From: Aestuariivivens marinum | Lineage (GTDB): Bacteria; Bacteroidota; Bacteroidia; Flavobacteriales; Flavobacteriaceae | Direction of reading: 5' to 3' | Assembly: GCF_022662175.1 (NCBI RefSeq) | Contig: NZ_JAKMCR010000001.1 | Location: 1 to 64,000 of the forward strand | Length of the DNA: 64,000 nt | Shown: piece after piece, positions 45,103-54,808 of the stretch | Layout of the letters: each line of letters begins with the position of its first letter | Position numbering within the stretch: position 1 is the first letter of the stretch | The notes under the pieces: model-generated | Told to the model about the DNA's origin: nothing | The model's input: only the letters and a program-made list of their open reading frames with translations | Database searches by the model: none | Position numbers and translations under genes: made by a program

Positions 45103-46320
45103 ATGTTAAAAAATTTAATTTGGTTTCTTTTTTGTTGTTGCCATACCGTATTACTGGCACAAAAAACCGATAGCCTATCCTTAAAGAATGGTATTATAAA
45201 GTCTAATATTTTGGCGACACACCATTTTGGCATTTTTAGCTCTAGAATTGAACAAAATTTTAAAATCGCTTCACCACAAAAGTTTATACTTTCCTTTAAT
45301 TATACAAGTGGCAACACCTTCCATCCTTATGTTGAAGCCTATTTCCCTAAAGACCTAGAAATTAGAAAACAATTGAGCCAAGTGACTTGGTATAATCGAA
45401 ATTTTAATTTTATAGATCAAGAAACCACCCCAGCCGATTACATGAATATTGTTATTGATGCCGTGATTAAAGAGTTTAGGGCCAACCTTAACATTCCTAT
45501 TTCAGAGCATCACGAATTTGGTATTTCATTACGCTCCTACCTTATTACAAAAGGCAAGTATCCATTTTCATTTTTCACAAGTGATGAAAGCATAGAATGG
45601 TTTCATAGCCGCCTTTGGGGAGGCGAAGACCCCTATGGCAGGCGGTATTACGGTTTAAACCAAGTGAATTTTGAGTACGCCGACAGAAAAGGGAACACCC
45701 TTAAACTTGGCAATAACGATTTTTTTATTGGCGGTGTCGAACTCAGCCATTACTACTATCCCTCATTCCTTAAAACCCCATCAAAACAATTGTACTTCAA
45801 TATTGGCAATCATCTAGGCATCAATACCTCGAAGTTTAATCCGTCGATAGATTACGGACTTTCCTTAGGTGGTGTTAAACGCTTTTTACTTAAAAACAAA
45901 AACGAATTCAATGTCGGGCTAGGTTCCAATGTGTTATATAAAAATGTTATTGATTTTGGCGAAGTTGTCGATTTAGGAAACAATAGATTCTTAGCAGCTA
46001 TTGAAGCAAATATAGAATTCACAAAATACACCCAAAAACATAATTTTCATGCTTTTAGTGTGAACTATCACATTCAATCAAGATATAACAAACTAAAGGA
46101 GGCCGATTATTACAAATTACTTGGCCAATGGAAAGAGATAAACGGTGGCTGGCAACATGGTGTAGAAACACTTTACAAGGCTTTATCCAATTGGACCTTT
46201 ATTTATACTTATGGTAGGCCAAAGTTAAAACTGTCCTTATTCTTTAAGGAGGACTTTCTAGTTAACAACGCTCCTGATTTTCAAACTGGTGTTGGTTTGC
46301 AAATACCATTTTACAAATAG
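45103..46320 (+). CDS. Outer-membrane barrel-like protein
   Basis: 405 aa. Signal peptide MLKNLIWFLFCCCHTVLLAQ. The rest has many amphipathic strands (KFILSFNYTSGNTFHPYVEA, and LYFNIGNHLGINTSKFNPSI) and ends in an aromatic strand (GLQIPFYK), suggesting a 10-16-strand barrel. Family unknown. Pairing with the cytoplasmic solenoid protein is notable because the two should sit in different compartments. Confidence 0.72.
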   Translation: MLKNLIWFLFCCCHTVLLAQKTDSLSLKNGIIKSNILATHHFGIFSSRIEQNFKIASPQKFILSFNYTSGNTFHPYVEAYFPKDLEIRKQLSQVTWYNRNFNFIDQETTPADYMNIVIDAVIKEFRANLNIPISEHHEFGISLRSYLITKGKYPFSFFTSDESIEWFHSRLWGGEDPYGRRYYGLNQVNFEYADRKGNTLKLGNNDFFIGGVELSHYYYPSFLKTPSKQLYFNIGNHLGINTSKFNPSIDYGLSLGGVKRFLLKNKNEFNVGLGSNVLYKNVIDFGEVVDLGNNRFLAAIEANIEFTKYTQKHNFHAFSVNYHIQSRYNKLKEADYYKLLGQWKEINGGWQHGVETLYKALSNWTFIYTYGRPKLKLSLFFKEDFLVNNAPDFQTGVGLQIPFYK

Positions 46321-46433
46321 TTATTTCAGCAATTCAACTTCAAACGATCGTTAAAAAAGCGTTAAAAATCAGATTGCTTTAAACTATTTCACCTTTTAAA
46401 TGTCATACACATAAACAACTTAAAATTTAAAAG

Positions 46434-46898
46434 ATGAAAAAGTTTTTATTAATCGCCTTAGCAATAGCTTCACTTCAGGTTGTAGCTCAAGAGCAAAAAA
46501 AGGAAGGGCCAAAGTATCAAGATAAAATGATGAAACTATCGGCAGAAGAGATGGCAACCTTGCAGACCAAAAAAATGACCTTGCATTTAGATTTAAATGA
46601 CAAACAACAAAAAGAAATCTACGTCATAAACTTAGAGAACGCAAAACTTAGAAAAACACATATGGAAGCCCGGAAAGCCAAGCGGCAAGCTGGGGAAAAA
46701 CCATCTCAGGAAGAGCGAGTTTCCATGATGAATGCACAACTTGATCGTAAAATTGAGATAAAGAAAAAAATGAAAACCATTTTAAGCGAAGACCAATTTA
46801 CCAAATGGGAAGAAGCTCAAGCTAAAATGGCACACAAAAGAAAATCTGGCATGAAAAGCAAAGGTGATAGAAGAGGAAAAAAAATGCAAAAACAATAA
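46434..46898 (+). CDS. Small basic Spy/CpxP-like secreted protein
   Basis: 154 aa. Signal peptide MKKFLLIALAIASLQVVAQ. The mature region is a long, highly charged helix pair (LSAEEMATLQTKKMTLHLDL, and VSMMNAQLDRKIEIKKKMKT) with the LTxxQ-like phrase LSEDQFTKWEEAQAK, as in Spy-type periplasmic chaperones. The last 20 residues are Lys/Arg rich. It ends at a convergent terminator with hemL. Confidence 0.78.
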   Translation: MKKFLLIALAIASLQVVAQEQKKEGPKYQDKMMKLSAEEMATLQTKKMTLHLDLNDKQQKEIYVINLENAKLRKTHMEARKAKRQAGEKPSQEERVSMMNAQLDRKIEIKKKMKTILSEDQFTKWEEAQAKMAHKRKSGMKSKGDRRGKKMQKQ

Positions 46899-46931
46899 TA
46901 TTTTAGTTTAGTTGATTATAGTTTGTTGATG

Positions 46932-46966
46932 AAAAGCGCATTTCTATATAATTGAAATGCGCTTTT
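46932..46966. terminator. Bidirectional terminator
   Basis: AAAAGCGCATTTC pairs with GAAATGCGCTTTT over a nine-base loop. It separates the Spy-like gene and hemL, which converge. Confidence 0.85.
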
Positions 46967-46971
46967 ACTTT

Positions 46972-48258
46972 TTATATGGCCTTAGACACTTTATCAACTG
47001 CATTAATGGTAAAATCTAAATCTTCATAGGTTAAAGCATCACTAATAAACCAAGTTTCAAAGGCACTTGGAGCGATATACACACCTTCGTTTAGCATCCC
47101 ATGAAAGAATGTTTTAAAGGTATCATTATTTCCCTTAGCCGCAGAACTAAAATCAATAACTTGGGCAGCATCAAAATGTACGGATATCATAGACCCAACT
47201 CTATTTATGGTATGCGTAACCTTATTTGCCTTCAAAACGTTTGCAATGCCTTTATGTAAATAGGCTGTTTTATCTTCCAAACGGTCAAACATATTGGTGT
47301 CGTTATTTATTTCACTAAGCATGGCTAAACCAGCCGCCATAGCTAATGGATTTCCACTTAAAGTCCCTGCCTGATACACAGGGCCAACTGGCGCTAGATA
47401 ATTCATAATTTCGTTTCTGGCAGCAAATGCACCAACCGGCAAACCACCACCAATTACTTTTCCAAAACAAGCAATATCTGCCTTAATACCAAATCGCTCT
47501 TGAGCACCTCCTTTAGCCAATCGAAATCCTGTCATGACCTCATCAAAAATTAAAAGAATACCATTAGTATCACACAAATCTCTCAACGCTTGCAAAAAAC
47601 CTTCTTTAGGAGGCACACAGCCCATATTTCCTGCAACGGGTTCGATAATGATACAGGCTATTTCACTTTTATTGTTTTCAATTAATTCGGCTACATGGTC
47701 TATATCATTATACCTAGCCAAAAGTGTGTCCTTTGCTGTACCTTGTGTTACTCCAGGACTATTTGGAACTCCAAAAGTACTTGCACCGCTACCCGCCTGA
47801 ATCAAAAACGAATCGCTATGTCCATGATAACAACCCGCAAACTTTATAATTTTTTCCTTTCCCGTAAAACCTCTAGCCAGCCTAACAGCACTCATGCAAG
47901 CCTCGGTGCCAGAATTCACAAATCGAATCTTATCAATATTAGGAACCATTGAAACAGCCAACTCGGCTATTTGTGTTTCTATCTCGGTTGGAGTGCCAAA
48001 CGATGTTCCTTTTTTTGCCTTTGCAACAACCGCATCTACCACAGGTTTGTATGCATGCCCCAAAATCATGGGTCCCCAAGAATTGATATAATCTATTAAA
48101 CGGTTTCCATCTTCATCATAAAGATAAGCCCCTTTGGCTTCTTTGATATAAATTGGAGTTCCCCCAACCCCTTTAAATGCCCTAACTGGTGAATTCACCC
48201 CGCCAGGAATTACTTTTTCAGCTTGAGCAAACAATGCGCTACTTCGTTTATAAATCAT
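46972..48258 (-). CDS. hemL: Glutamate-1-semialdehyde 2,1-aminomutase
   Basis: 428 aa. It makes 5-aminolevulinate from glutamate-1-semialdehyde for heme. The PLP Lys is K267 in [15 protein letters not shown]. The N-terminal [20 protein letters not shown] and the CYHGHSDSF motif are characteristic. Last in a three-gene minus-strand unit with four bases to the glucosaminidase. Confidence 0.97.
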   Translation of the reverse strand: MIYKRSSALFAQAEKVIPGGVNSPVRAFKGVGGTPIYIKEAKGAYLYDEDGNRLIDYINSWGPMILGHAYKPVVDAVVAKAKKGTSFGTPTEIETQIAELAVSMVPNIDKIRFVNSGTEACMSAVRLARGFTGKEKIIKFAGCYHGHSDSFLIQAGSGASTFGVPNSPGVTQGTAKDTLLARYNDIDHVAELIENNKSEIACIIIEPVAGNMGCVPPKEGFLQALRDLCDTNGILLIFDEVMTGFRLAKGGAQERFGIKADIACFGKVIGGGLPVGAFAARNEIMNYLAPVGPVYQAGTLSGNPLAMAAGLAMLSEINNDTNMFDRLEDKTAYLHKGIANVLKANKVTHTINRVGSMISVHFDAAQVIDFSSAAKGNNDTFKTFFHGMLNEGVYIAPSAFETWFISDALTYEDLDFTINAVDKVSKAI

Positions 48259-48262
48259 AATA

Positions 48263-49069
48263 TTATTGTACTACTAAGGTTTGACCAATACTAATGATAT
48301 TATCTTCCAAACCATTCATTTGTTGAATAGCCTCTACCGTAGTATTGTATTTTTTTGAAATAGAATATAAGGTATCTCCCTTAACAACAATATGCTTAAT
48401 TTTGGCTGTTGTATCCGCTAACAAATAATCCTCTACAACACTACTTTTATTAAGCACTTCTTTATCATATTCATGGAGATTATAACGTTCAATCAAACTA
48501 ATGAGCTTTTGCGGATACTTTCTATCGGTTGCATATCCTGCGGCCTTTAGTCCTTTTGCCCAACCTTTATAATCGTTTGTTTTTAACTGAAATAAGTTAG
48601 CGTAACGCTTGCGCTGGGTCAAGAAAAGTGAATGGTCTCTAAAGGAATACTTGGCATCGTTATACTTTCTGAAACATTCTTGCAATCTATCATCATCGTG
48701 ATATATTTTTTTACCCGTCCAATCATGACATTTAATTCCAAAATGGTTATTAGCTTCTACTGAAAGCCGTCCTCTACCCGAACCTGATTCCAAAATACCC
48801 TGAGCCAAAGTTATACTTGCAGGTATACCATAGAGCTCCATTTCTGTTTTAGCTACATCCTTATAAATATCGATATACTCTTCTGTAGTACTGGCATAAG
48901 TTTTAGAAACCTTCGGCGTTTCAACTACTTCTTTAACTCCACTAGACTCAGGTTTAGGGGATATTCTTGTTTTTCGTTCTATTGTGGGCTTTTTAGCTAC
49001 GACTCTTTTTTTAGAGCCACAACTAAACATAAAAATACTTATTAAAAATAGGGCTAAAATACGCTGCAT
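48263..49069 (-). CDS. Glucosaminidase-LysM lipoprotein
   Basis: 268 aa. Lipoprotein signal [20 protein letters not shown]73-type N-acetylglucosaminidase domain ([20 protein letters not shown], then [11 protein letters not shown]) occupies about residues 65-205, with the catalytic Glu in LESG. A C-terminal LysM repeat binds peptidoglycan ([20 protein letters not shown]). A cell-wall remodelling enzyme held at a membrane. One base separates it from the upstream gene. Confidence 0.93.
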   Translation of the reverse strand: MQRILALFLISIFMFSCGSKKRVVAKKPTIERKTRISPKPESSGVKEVVETPKVSKTYASTTEEYIDIYKDVAKTEMELYGIPASITLAQGILESGSGRGRLSVEANNHFGIKCHDWTGKKIYHDDDRLQECFRKYNDAKYSFRDHSLFLTQRKRYANLFQLKTNDYKGWAKGLKAAGYATDRKYPQKLISLIERYNLHEYDKEVLNKSSVVEDYLLADTTAKIKHIVVKGDTLYSISKKYNTTVEAIQQMNGLEDNIISIGQTLVVQ

Positions 49070-49981
49070 TTAAATTTCGATTTGTGGTAAATTCTTTTTC
49101 TTTAAATAGTCATTCATTCCTTTAACTCCTTGCAATCCTCCAGTATGGATAGCTAAAATTTTTGAACCCTCAGGAAAAAATCCTTTACTAATTAAATCCA
49201 TAACGCCAAAAAGCATCTTTCCTGTATAAATGGGATCTAAAGTGATTCCATAATCCTTTTTGAAACCATTGATAAATTCCACCAAGTCCAAATTTATTTT
49301 GGCATATCCTCCAAAGTGGAAATCTGTGATTAGGCCCCAATTCGATTGCGTTACAAATTTACAAATATCTTTATGTAAAAAAGAACCTTTTAACGCTGGA
49401 AAACCCAAAACTTTTTGACTAGGTTTTGAACAATTGATTATCCCTGATATTGTTCCCCCAGTACCTACGGCACAACAAATGTAATCAAAATCAAAATCTG
49501 TCTCTCTCAAAATTTCCTCACACCCCTTAACCGCTAGAGCATTAGTCCCTCCCTCTGGAATAAAATAGAATGTCCCAAATTCCTCCTTTAATTCCTTCAA
49601 AAAAGTTTCGGCTGTTTTAAGTCTGTAAGTTTGTCGAGACACAAACTTAAATTTCATCCCACATTCCTTGGCAAACATCAAGGTTGGGTTACGTTCTATT
49701 TTATCATACAATTCTTCCCCTCTAATAACCCCTATAGTCTTAAAACTCATTAACTTTCCTGCTGAAGCAACTGCAGCAATATGGTTTGAATAAGCCCCTC
49801 CAAAGGTTAACAAGGTCTGAAACCCTTTCTTACGGGCTTCTTTTAGGTTATATTTAAGTTTCCGAAATTTATTACCAGAGACAAACTCATGTAATAAATC
49901 CTCCCTCTTGATATACAATCGAACATCATTATTGTAAATATTGACAAATTGATTGACACTATCTTTTACCTTAAATATCAT
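49070..49981 (-). CDS. 1-aminocyclopropane-1-carboxylate deaminase/D-cysteine desulfhydrase family
   Basis: 303 aa. PLP-dependent fold type II enzyme: the PLP Lys is K38 in GNKFRKLKYN, with YSNHIAAVASAG next, the PLP-phosphate loop CCAVGTGGTISGI, and HTGGLQGV near the end. Specificity (ACC, D-cysteine or another amino acid) cannot be decided from sequence by eye. First gene of the minus-strand unit with glucosaminidase and hemL. Confidence 0.9.
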   Translation of the reverse strand: MIFKVKDSVNQFVNIYNNDVRLYIKREDLLHEFVSGNKFRKLKYNLKEARKKGFQTLLTFGGAYSNHIAAVASAGKLMSFKTIGVIRGEELYDKIERNPTLMFAKECGMKFKFVSRQTYRLKTAETFLKELKEEFGTFYFIPEGGTNALAVKGCEEILRETDFDFDYICCAVGTGGTISGIINCSKPSQKVLGFPALKGSFLHKDICKFVTQSNWGLITDFHFGGYAKINLDLVEFINGFKKDYGITLDPIYTGKMLFGVMDLISKGFFPEGSKILAIHTGGLQGVKGMNDYLKKKNLPQIEI

Positions 49982-50080
49982 ATTTGCGAAGATACTTTAA
50001 AAACCTCTAAACATAACTCCTGGTAATAGGCAGGTTTTAAGTTACTAATATTGAAATTATATATCTTCTTATGTAAAAAA

Positions 50081-50168
50081 CAGCTTAAATTCAGTAATCA
50101 CTTCGTTAGCCAATGTATTTTTTCATTTGTCCTTATGAATTTTCAATTGAAAAAATCACGTACTTTTG
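50081..50168 (+). repeat. Upstream element, copy B (hairpin plus -7 box)
   Basis: About 80% identical to 3368-3457. Here too TTTTTCATTT is matched by an inverted AATTGAAAAA arm (one mismatch), and TACTTTTG stands at 50161-50168. The DUF5522 gene starts 23 bases downstream. Confidence 0.6.
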
Positions 50169-50190
50169 TTATAGATGAATTTAGACTCTC

Positions 50191-50367
50191 ATGAAGAAGA
50201 TAATCCCCATTGAAGCAGGTGATTTTTACTGGACACCTGAAGGCTATAGATGTTTTACTGAACAATACCACCTAAAGAGAGGCTATTGCTGTGAAAGTGG
50301 TTGCAGGCATTGCCCCTATGAATTCAATGCTAAGGCAACCTTAAAAAATAGCAATAACAAAACCTAA
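50191..50367 (+). CDS. DUF5522 small Cys-rich protein
   Basis: 58 aa, read directly: MKKIIPIEAGDFYWTPEGYR, CFTEQYHLKRGYCCESGCRH, CPYEFNAKA. The four Cys in CC-x3-C-x2-C, with nearby Tyr and His, define DUF5522 and could bind metal or iron-sulfur. Function unknown. Missed by ORF cut-offs because it is short. It follows copy B of the upstream element. Confidence 0.85.
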   Translation: MKKIIPIEAGDFYWTPEGYRCFTEQYHLKRGYCCESGCRHCPYEFNAKATLKNSNNKT

Positions 50368-50465
50368 AACACAAGCACTTAGCACGATTCAACCATAAAC
50401 TCTTGGTACGATTATTGATGTTATTTTATTAAAAAGTTGCTATAAAAATATTTTTTTGATAGTTA

Positions 50466-50493
50466 TTGGACAGCGTTCTAATCACTAATTTTA
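50466..50493 (+). promoter_or_regulatory. Putative promoter of the DUF4136 gene
   Basis: TTG at 50466-50468, 17-base spacer, then TAATTTTA at 50486-50493, which differs from TAnnTTTG only at the last base. Confidence 0.4.
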
Positions 50494-50524
50494 TACAACC
50501 ATAAATAACCGTAAAAATTGTATT

Positions 50525-51091
50525 ATGAATAGACTATTAAAAACATTACCGCTTTTAGCATTTTTAGTAATGCTATCTTCTTGTAGCTCTGTACGCGTTG
50601 CGGCAGATTATGACAAAGGAGCAAATTTTAACGAATACAAGACCTTTGCATTCTTTAAAACTGGCATTGACAAGGCAGAAATTAGTGATTTGGACAAACG
50701 TAGAATTTTAAGAGCCATTGAATCTGAGCTCATGGCAAAGGGCTTCACGAAGTCTGAAAATCCAGATCTTTTAATTAGTTTGTTTACAAAATCCCAACAA
50801 CGAGTAGACGTCTATAACAATACCTGGGGCTATGGTTCCTGGGGTTGGGGCGGATGGGGTCCATGGGGTGGTTTTGGCCCTGGTTGGGGCTGGGGTTGGA
50901 ACCAACCTTCTGTTTCAACAAGTACCCAAGGCACTTTATACATAGACCTTATTGATGCCAATAAAAAAGAATTGGTTTGGCAAGGAATGGGTACTGGATA
51001 TTTAAGTAGAAATGTTGATAAAAAAGAAGAACGCATTAAAGAATTCGTTGCTGAAATTATGTCTAAATATCCACCTGGATCACAACAATAA
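50525..51091 (+). CDS. DUF4136 lipoprotein with Gly/Trp-rich loop
   Basis: 188 aa. Lipoprotein signal ending MLSSC. DUF4136 core from AADYDKGANFNEYKTFAFFK to RILRAIESELMAKGF and a closing VDKKEERIKEFVAEIMSKYP. At about residues 100-125 there is a run of W, G and P (GSWGWGGWGPWGGFGPGWGW). Location is probably the outer membrane; role unknown. A terminator follows. Confidence 0.88.
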   Translation: MNRLLKTLPLLAFLVMLSSCSSVRVAADYDKGANFNEYKTFAFFKTGIDKAEISDLDKRRILRAIESELMAKGFTKSENPDLLISLFTKSQQRVDVYNNTWGYGSWGWGGWGPWGGFGPGWGWGWNQPSVSTSTQGTLYIDLIDANKKELVWQGMGTGYLSRNVDKKEERIKEFVAEIMSKYPPGSQQ

Positions 51092-51096
51092 TATAT

Positions 51097-51141
51097 AAAA
51101 AGCGACTGGTCACTGAGGCTCTCGAAGTGCAGTCGCTTTTT
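51097..51141 (+). terminator. Intrinsic terminator after DUF4136
   Basis: AAAAAGCGACTG and CAGTCGCTTTTT pair over 12 bases around a 21-base loop, in which CACT and AGTG could form a small inner stem. Confidence 0.8.
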
Positions 51142-51297
51142 TATTGTTTAATTTTTTTACCAAACATAAATTTTAATAAAATTTAAATACCCTCCCTAAA
51201 ACCAATCGATTTTTGAATAATATTTAAAATATTCTGTTTTTAATAGATTATTCGTATTTTTAGTATCCGTCATCACTATCAAAATTTAAGAAAGTTT

Positions 51298-53058
51298 ATG
51301 CCCGACACTTTTGAATCGAATGCTATTCTTAATAGGCTTCCCAAGCATTTAAAACAATTTATTAAGCCTCAAAATTACGCCAACTATTCTGCGATAGACC
51401 AAGCCGTATGGCGTTACGTCATGCGTAAAAATGTGGACTTTTTAACCACAGTTGCGCATAAATCTTATTTAGAAGGTTTAAGACAAACTGGAATTTCCAT
51501 AGACCACATTCCCAATATGTATGGTATGAATCGCATCTTAAAAGAAATTGGTTGGGCTGCTGTTGCCGTTGATGGATTTATACCTCCCAATGCCTTTATG
51601 GAATTCCAAGCCTATAACGTATTGGTGATAGCCAGTGATATTAGGCAATTGGAACATATTGAGTATACACCTGCTCCCGACATTATCCATGAAGGTGCGG
51701 GACATGCTCCCATAATTGCCAATCCTGAATATGCCGAGTATTTAAGACGTTTTGGTGAAATTGGCTGTAAGGCGATCTCTTCGGCTAAGGATTATGAATT
51801 GTATGAAGCCGTTAGGCATTTGTCCATCATCAAAGAAGCACCAAACACACCAGAAGCAGACATCACTTCTGCAGAAAAAACAGTAGAGGAACTTCAGCAA
51901 AATATGGGCGAACCCAGCGAAATGGCCCTTATACGAAATTTACACTGGTGGACCGTTGAATATGGGTTAATAGGTACCATTGAAAATCCTAAAATCTACG
52001 GTGCTGGATTGTTATCGTCTATTGGTGAAAACGCTTGGTGCATGACTGATGCTGTAAAAAAATTGCCTTACACCATCGAGGCTACCTATAAGGATTTTGA
52101 CATCACTAAACCACAACCACAACTTTATGTAACTCCAGATTTTGCCCATTTAAGTTTGGTTTTAGAGGAATACGCCAACACCATGGCCTTGCGATGTGGT
52201 GGACTTTCAGGAATTAGAAAACTCATTAGCTCGAAAGCATTAGGCTCTATAGAATTAAGTACAGGGCTTCAAATTTCAAGTGTATTCACAGATGTAATTG
52301 AACACAACGGTAAACCTATTTATATTCAAACCAGTAGTGAAACGGCTTTGGCCTACAGGGAAAAGGAATTGGTAGGTCATGGTACAAAAACCCATAAAAC
52401 TGGTTTTGGTTCACCTATCGGAAAACTGAAAGGTATTAATTTGGCCATCGAGGATATGAGTCCACGTGATTTAGCCGCCTATCATATTTATGAAGAACGC
52501 ACTGTTACTTTGGAATTTGAAGGTGGCATTAAAGTATCGGGAGAAATTATTACTGGCAAAAGAAACTTACAAGGCAAAATCATTCTGGTGAGTTTTAAAA
52601 ATTGTACCGTAACCCATGGCGATACTATTTTATTTAAACCCGAATGGGGAATTTACGACATGGCTATTGGTAAGGAGGTGGTTTCGGCATTTGCCGGACC
52701 GGCCGATTTAAATAGTTTCGATTTAATAACCCATGTGCCTTCTACACAGACCATACATGTAAAAAAATCGGCTAAACAATTGGAGCTTGAACGTCTTTAC
52801 CAACAGGTAAGGGACTATAGAGAGGGTCAAAACAGAACAATTTCCAGAACCAAGGTTTTGGAACAACTCATTGAAAAACACCCCAACGATTGGTTATTGC
52901 CCCTAGAACTCTATGAATTGGCCACCAAGGGCAATGAAAAAACCTTGTCTAGTAGTATTTTAAGCCATTTGGAAACCATAAAACAAAATAGACCCGAGGT
53001 TGGTAAACTGATTGATGATGGATTGGTCATTGTTGAAAAAAACACCGTTATACGTTAG
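51298..53058 (+). CDS. Aromatic amino acid hydroxylase (phenylalanine 4-monooxygenase type)
   Basis: 586 aa, twice the size of the small bacterial enzymes. It hydroxylates phenylalanine to tyrosine using tetrahydrobiopterin and iron. The iron site is H131 and H136 (HEGAGHAP) and E221 (WWTVEYGL). The catalytic domain is about residues 20-330; the last 250 residues (SGEIITGKRNLQGKIILVSF onward) form an extra C-terminal region typical of Bacteroidota homologues, without clear function. The usual pterin recycling gene (phhB) is not beside it. Confidence 0.93.
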   Translation: MPDTFESNAILNRLPKHLKQFIKPQNYANYSAIDQAVWRYVMRKNVDFLTTVAHKSYLEGLRQTGISIDHIPNMYGMNRILKEIGWAAVAVDGFIPPNAFMEFQAYNVLVIASDIRQLEHIEYTPAPDIIHEGAGHAPIIANPEYAEYLRRFGEIGCKAISSAKDYELYEAVRHLSIIKEAPNTPEADITSAEKTVEELQQNMGEPSEMALIRNLHWWTVEYGLIGTIENPKIYGAGLLSSIGENAWCMTDAVKKLPYTIEATYKDFDITKPQPQLYVTPDFAHLSLVLEEYANTMALRCGGLSGIRKLISSKALGSIELSTGLQISSVFTDVIEHNGKPIYIQTSSETALAYREKELVGHGTKTHKTGFGSPIGKLKGINLAIEDMSPRDLAAYHIYEERTVTLEFEGGIKVSGEIITGKRNLQGKIILVSFKNCTVTHGDTILFKPEWGIYDMAIGKEVVSAFAGPADLNSFDLITHVPSTQTIHVKKSAKQLELERLYQQVRDYREGQNRTISRTKVLEQLIEKHPNDWLLPLELYELATKGNEKTLSSSILSHLETIKQNRPEVGKLIDDGLVIVEKNTVIR

Positions 53059-53077
53059 TTATTTATCATTGAGGAAA

Positions 53078-53770
53078 ATGAATAAAATAAAATCAATAAT
53101 AGCTTTATCCATTATCGTCTTCATTCCATTTGGATTGATGTTATGGATTAGAAATCATCAATCAACAGGTTTTGCAAGTATTGAGCTTATTACATATCCT
53201 TTACTATTTGGAGGATTGAGTATTGTAATATTAATGTTAATTAAAAAGTTTTTTCTAAAGGAAAAGCTATCCGATTTTAATTCAGGAAATGGAAGATGGA
53301 CTACTGATATTGGTTGGGGTTTCATTCTGACCATTATCTATTTTTTCCTATTTTACCTAGGACGACTGACACTGTCTAGTATATTACAATTTAATCCCAA
53401 TATGGAATTATTAGGGTTAATGCTTGATATGAGGGAAAGCCCTCTCCTTCTGTTTATTTGGTTTGGACCTGTTCTTTGTATTGGAATTGCTTTGTACGAA
53501 GAACTTATTAGGGTATTTATCTTAACCAGCTTATGGAAATGGTCTGAAAGGTTTATCTGGACAATAGCAGTAATTTTTATTTCTTCAATTATTATAGGTT
53601 TAGCTCATTGGAGCCAAGGTTCATACGGAATGGTAACCATTGGAATTAAAAGTCTGGTAAGTGGCTATTTCTTTTTAAAAAAGAAACGACTAATGCCTCT
53701 TGTTTATGCTCACGTTCTTTATGACGGAATTCAAGTTGCAATGTTGTTACTCACTTATCCCGACCAATAA
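53078..53770 (+). CDS. CPBP-family intramembrane glutamic protease
   Basis: 230 aa from ATG 53078, which has a GAGG upstream; the longer frame from 53012 would overlap the hydroxylase. Several transmembrane helices. CPBP motifs: YEELIRVFIL (paired Glu and an Arg), GLAHWSQG (first His) and HVLYDGIQ (second His). Members cleave within membranes or act in bacteriocin immunity. It lies on its own between two housekeeping genes, followed by an unusual tail, and may be an accessory insert. Confidence 0.85.
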   Translation: MNKIKSIIALSIIVFIPFGLMLWIRNHQSTGFASIELITYPLLFGGLSIVILMLIKKFFLKEKLSDFNSGNGRWTTDIGWGFILTIIYFFLFYLGRLTLSSILQFNPNMELLGLMLDMRESPLLLFIWFGPVLCIGIALYEELIRVFILTSLWKWSERFIWTIAVIFISSIIIGLAHWSQGSYGMVTIGIKSLVSGYFFLKKKRLMPLVYAHVLYDGIQVAMLLLTYPDQ

Positions 53771-53954
53771 AAGAGTTAAACAATAAAAAAATGGCATACA
53801 ACACCGGTAACCGTTGCGAAAGTCCTTGATTTTAAATAAAAAAACTCATTTTAAGAACGTTTTGTGTTTTTGTACGTTATCTTAAAAATGGACAAAGGCC
53901 AATAAAACAGAATTTATAACGTGACTAGTCCTAAAATAAAGAGCAACAATCAAA
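53771..53954. other. Tail of the CPBP gene with cassette-like word
   Basis: Contains TGGCATACAACACCGGTAAC with CGTTGCG next, a phrase similar to words that I recall recurring downstream of accessory genes in Bacteroidota. It resembles a recombination or repeat element, but only one copy is seen here. No gene. Confidence 0.35.
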
Positions 53955-54704
53955 TCATTTAAACCGCTTCAACCTTTCCTTTGTAAATTTACTGAGTACC
54001 AATTTCCCACTTATTTTAGCACGTTCCAAAAGCAACGTATCCCAATGCGATGTACCTTCCCAAAATACCTGTTTTATTTGTTGTAAAGCTTTGGGGTTGT
54101 ATGTACTTAACTTTGTAGCCAAAGTTTTAACGGTTTCATCTAAGGCTTCAATAGAGTCATAAACCCCGGCATATAATCCTTTTTCTTTTGCCCATTGTGC
54201 ACCATAAAAAGTTTCAGCATTAATAGTCATTTGCGACATGGCTGCCTTTCCTATCTTTCTGGAAACTGCAGGCTCTATTACAAAAGGTCCTATACCTATG
54301 CTTAGTTCACTTAGCTTAATAGAGGCGAATTGGGTCGCTAAGCAATAATCTGTTGCGGCCACCAAACCAACACCTCCACCTACAACTTTACCCTGAACTC
54401 TACCTATGATGAGTTTTGGACAGAGACGTATGGCATTTATAACATTAGCAAAACCCGAAAAAAATTGGGTTCCTGATTCCATATTTTCAATCTCCACCAA
54501 CTCCTTAAAGCTAGCTCCCGCACAAAAGGTACGGTCACCTCCACTTTGTAAAACAATAACTTTTATGACCTCATTAGCGCCAGCTTCAACAATGGTTTTT
54601 TCCAGTTTCTTAAGATTTTCAGTGGGCATGGCATTTTGCTCGGGGTGAAAAAACTCAATATAACCTACTTCATCTTTTATATTTAGCGTTACGTAAGGCT
54701 GCAT
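53955..54704 (-). CDS. Enoyl-CoA hydratase/isomerase family protein
   Basis: 249 aa, crotonase fold. The oxyanion-hole segments DRTFCAGASFKELVEIE and GKVVGGGVGLVAATDYCLAT are present; a Glu of the active-site pair falls in LSELSIGIGPF. It could work in fatty-acid or aromatic degradation (PaaG-like). Substrate not determined. Stands alone, minus strand. Confidence 0.88.
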   Translation of the reverse strand: MQPYVTLNIKDEVGYIEFFHPEQNAMPTENLKKLEKTIVEAGANEVIKVIVLQSGGDRTFCAGASFKELVEIENMESGTQFFSGFANVINAIRLCPKLIIGRVQGKVVGGGVGLVAATDYCLATQFASIKLSELSIGIGPFVIEPAVSRKIGKAAMSQMTINAETFYGAQWAKEKGLYAGVYDSIEALDETVKTLATKLSTYNPKALQQIKQVFWEGTSHWDTLLLERAKISGKLVLSKFTKERLKRFK

Positions 54705-54808
54705 GTTGAAATCGATTCTTTGGGTTGAATATACATAAAAATATCAGTAACTCTTGTTACACACCATTAATAAAATTAAAATGAACTTTGCCTAAACAAA
54801 ATAAAACT

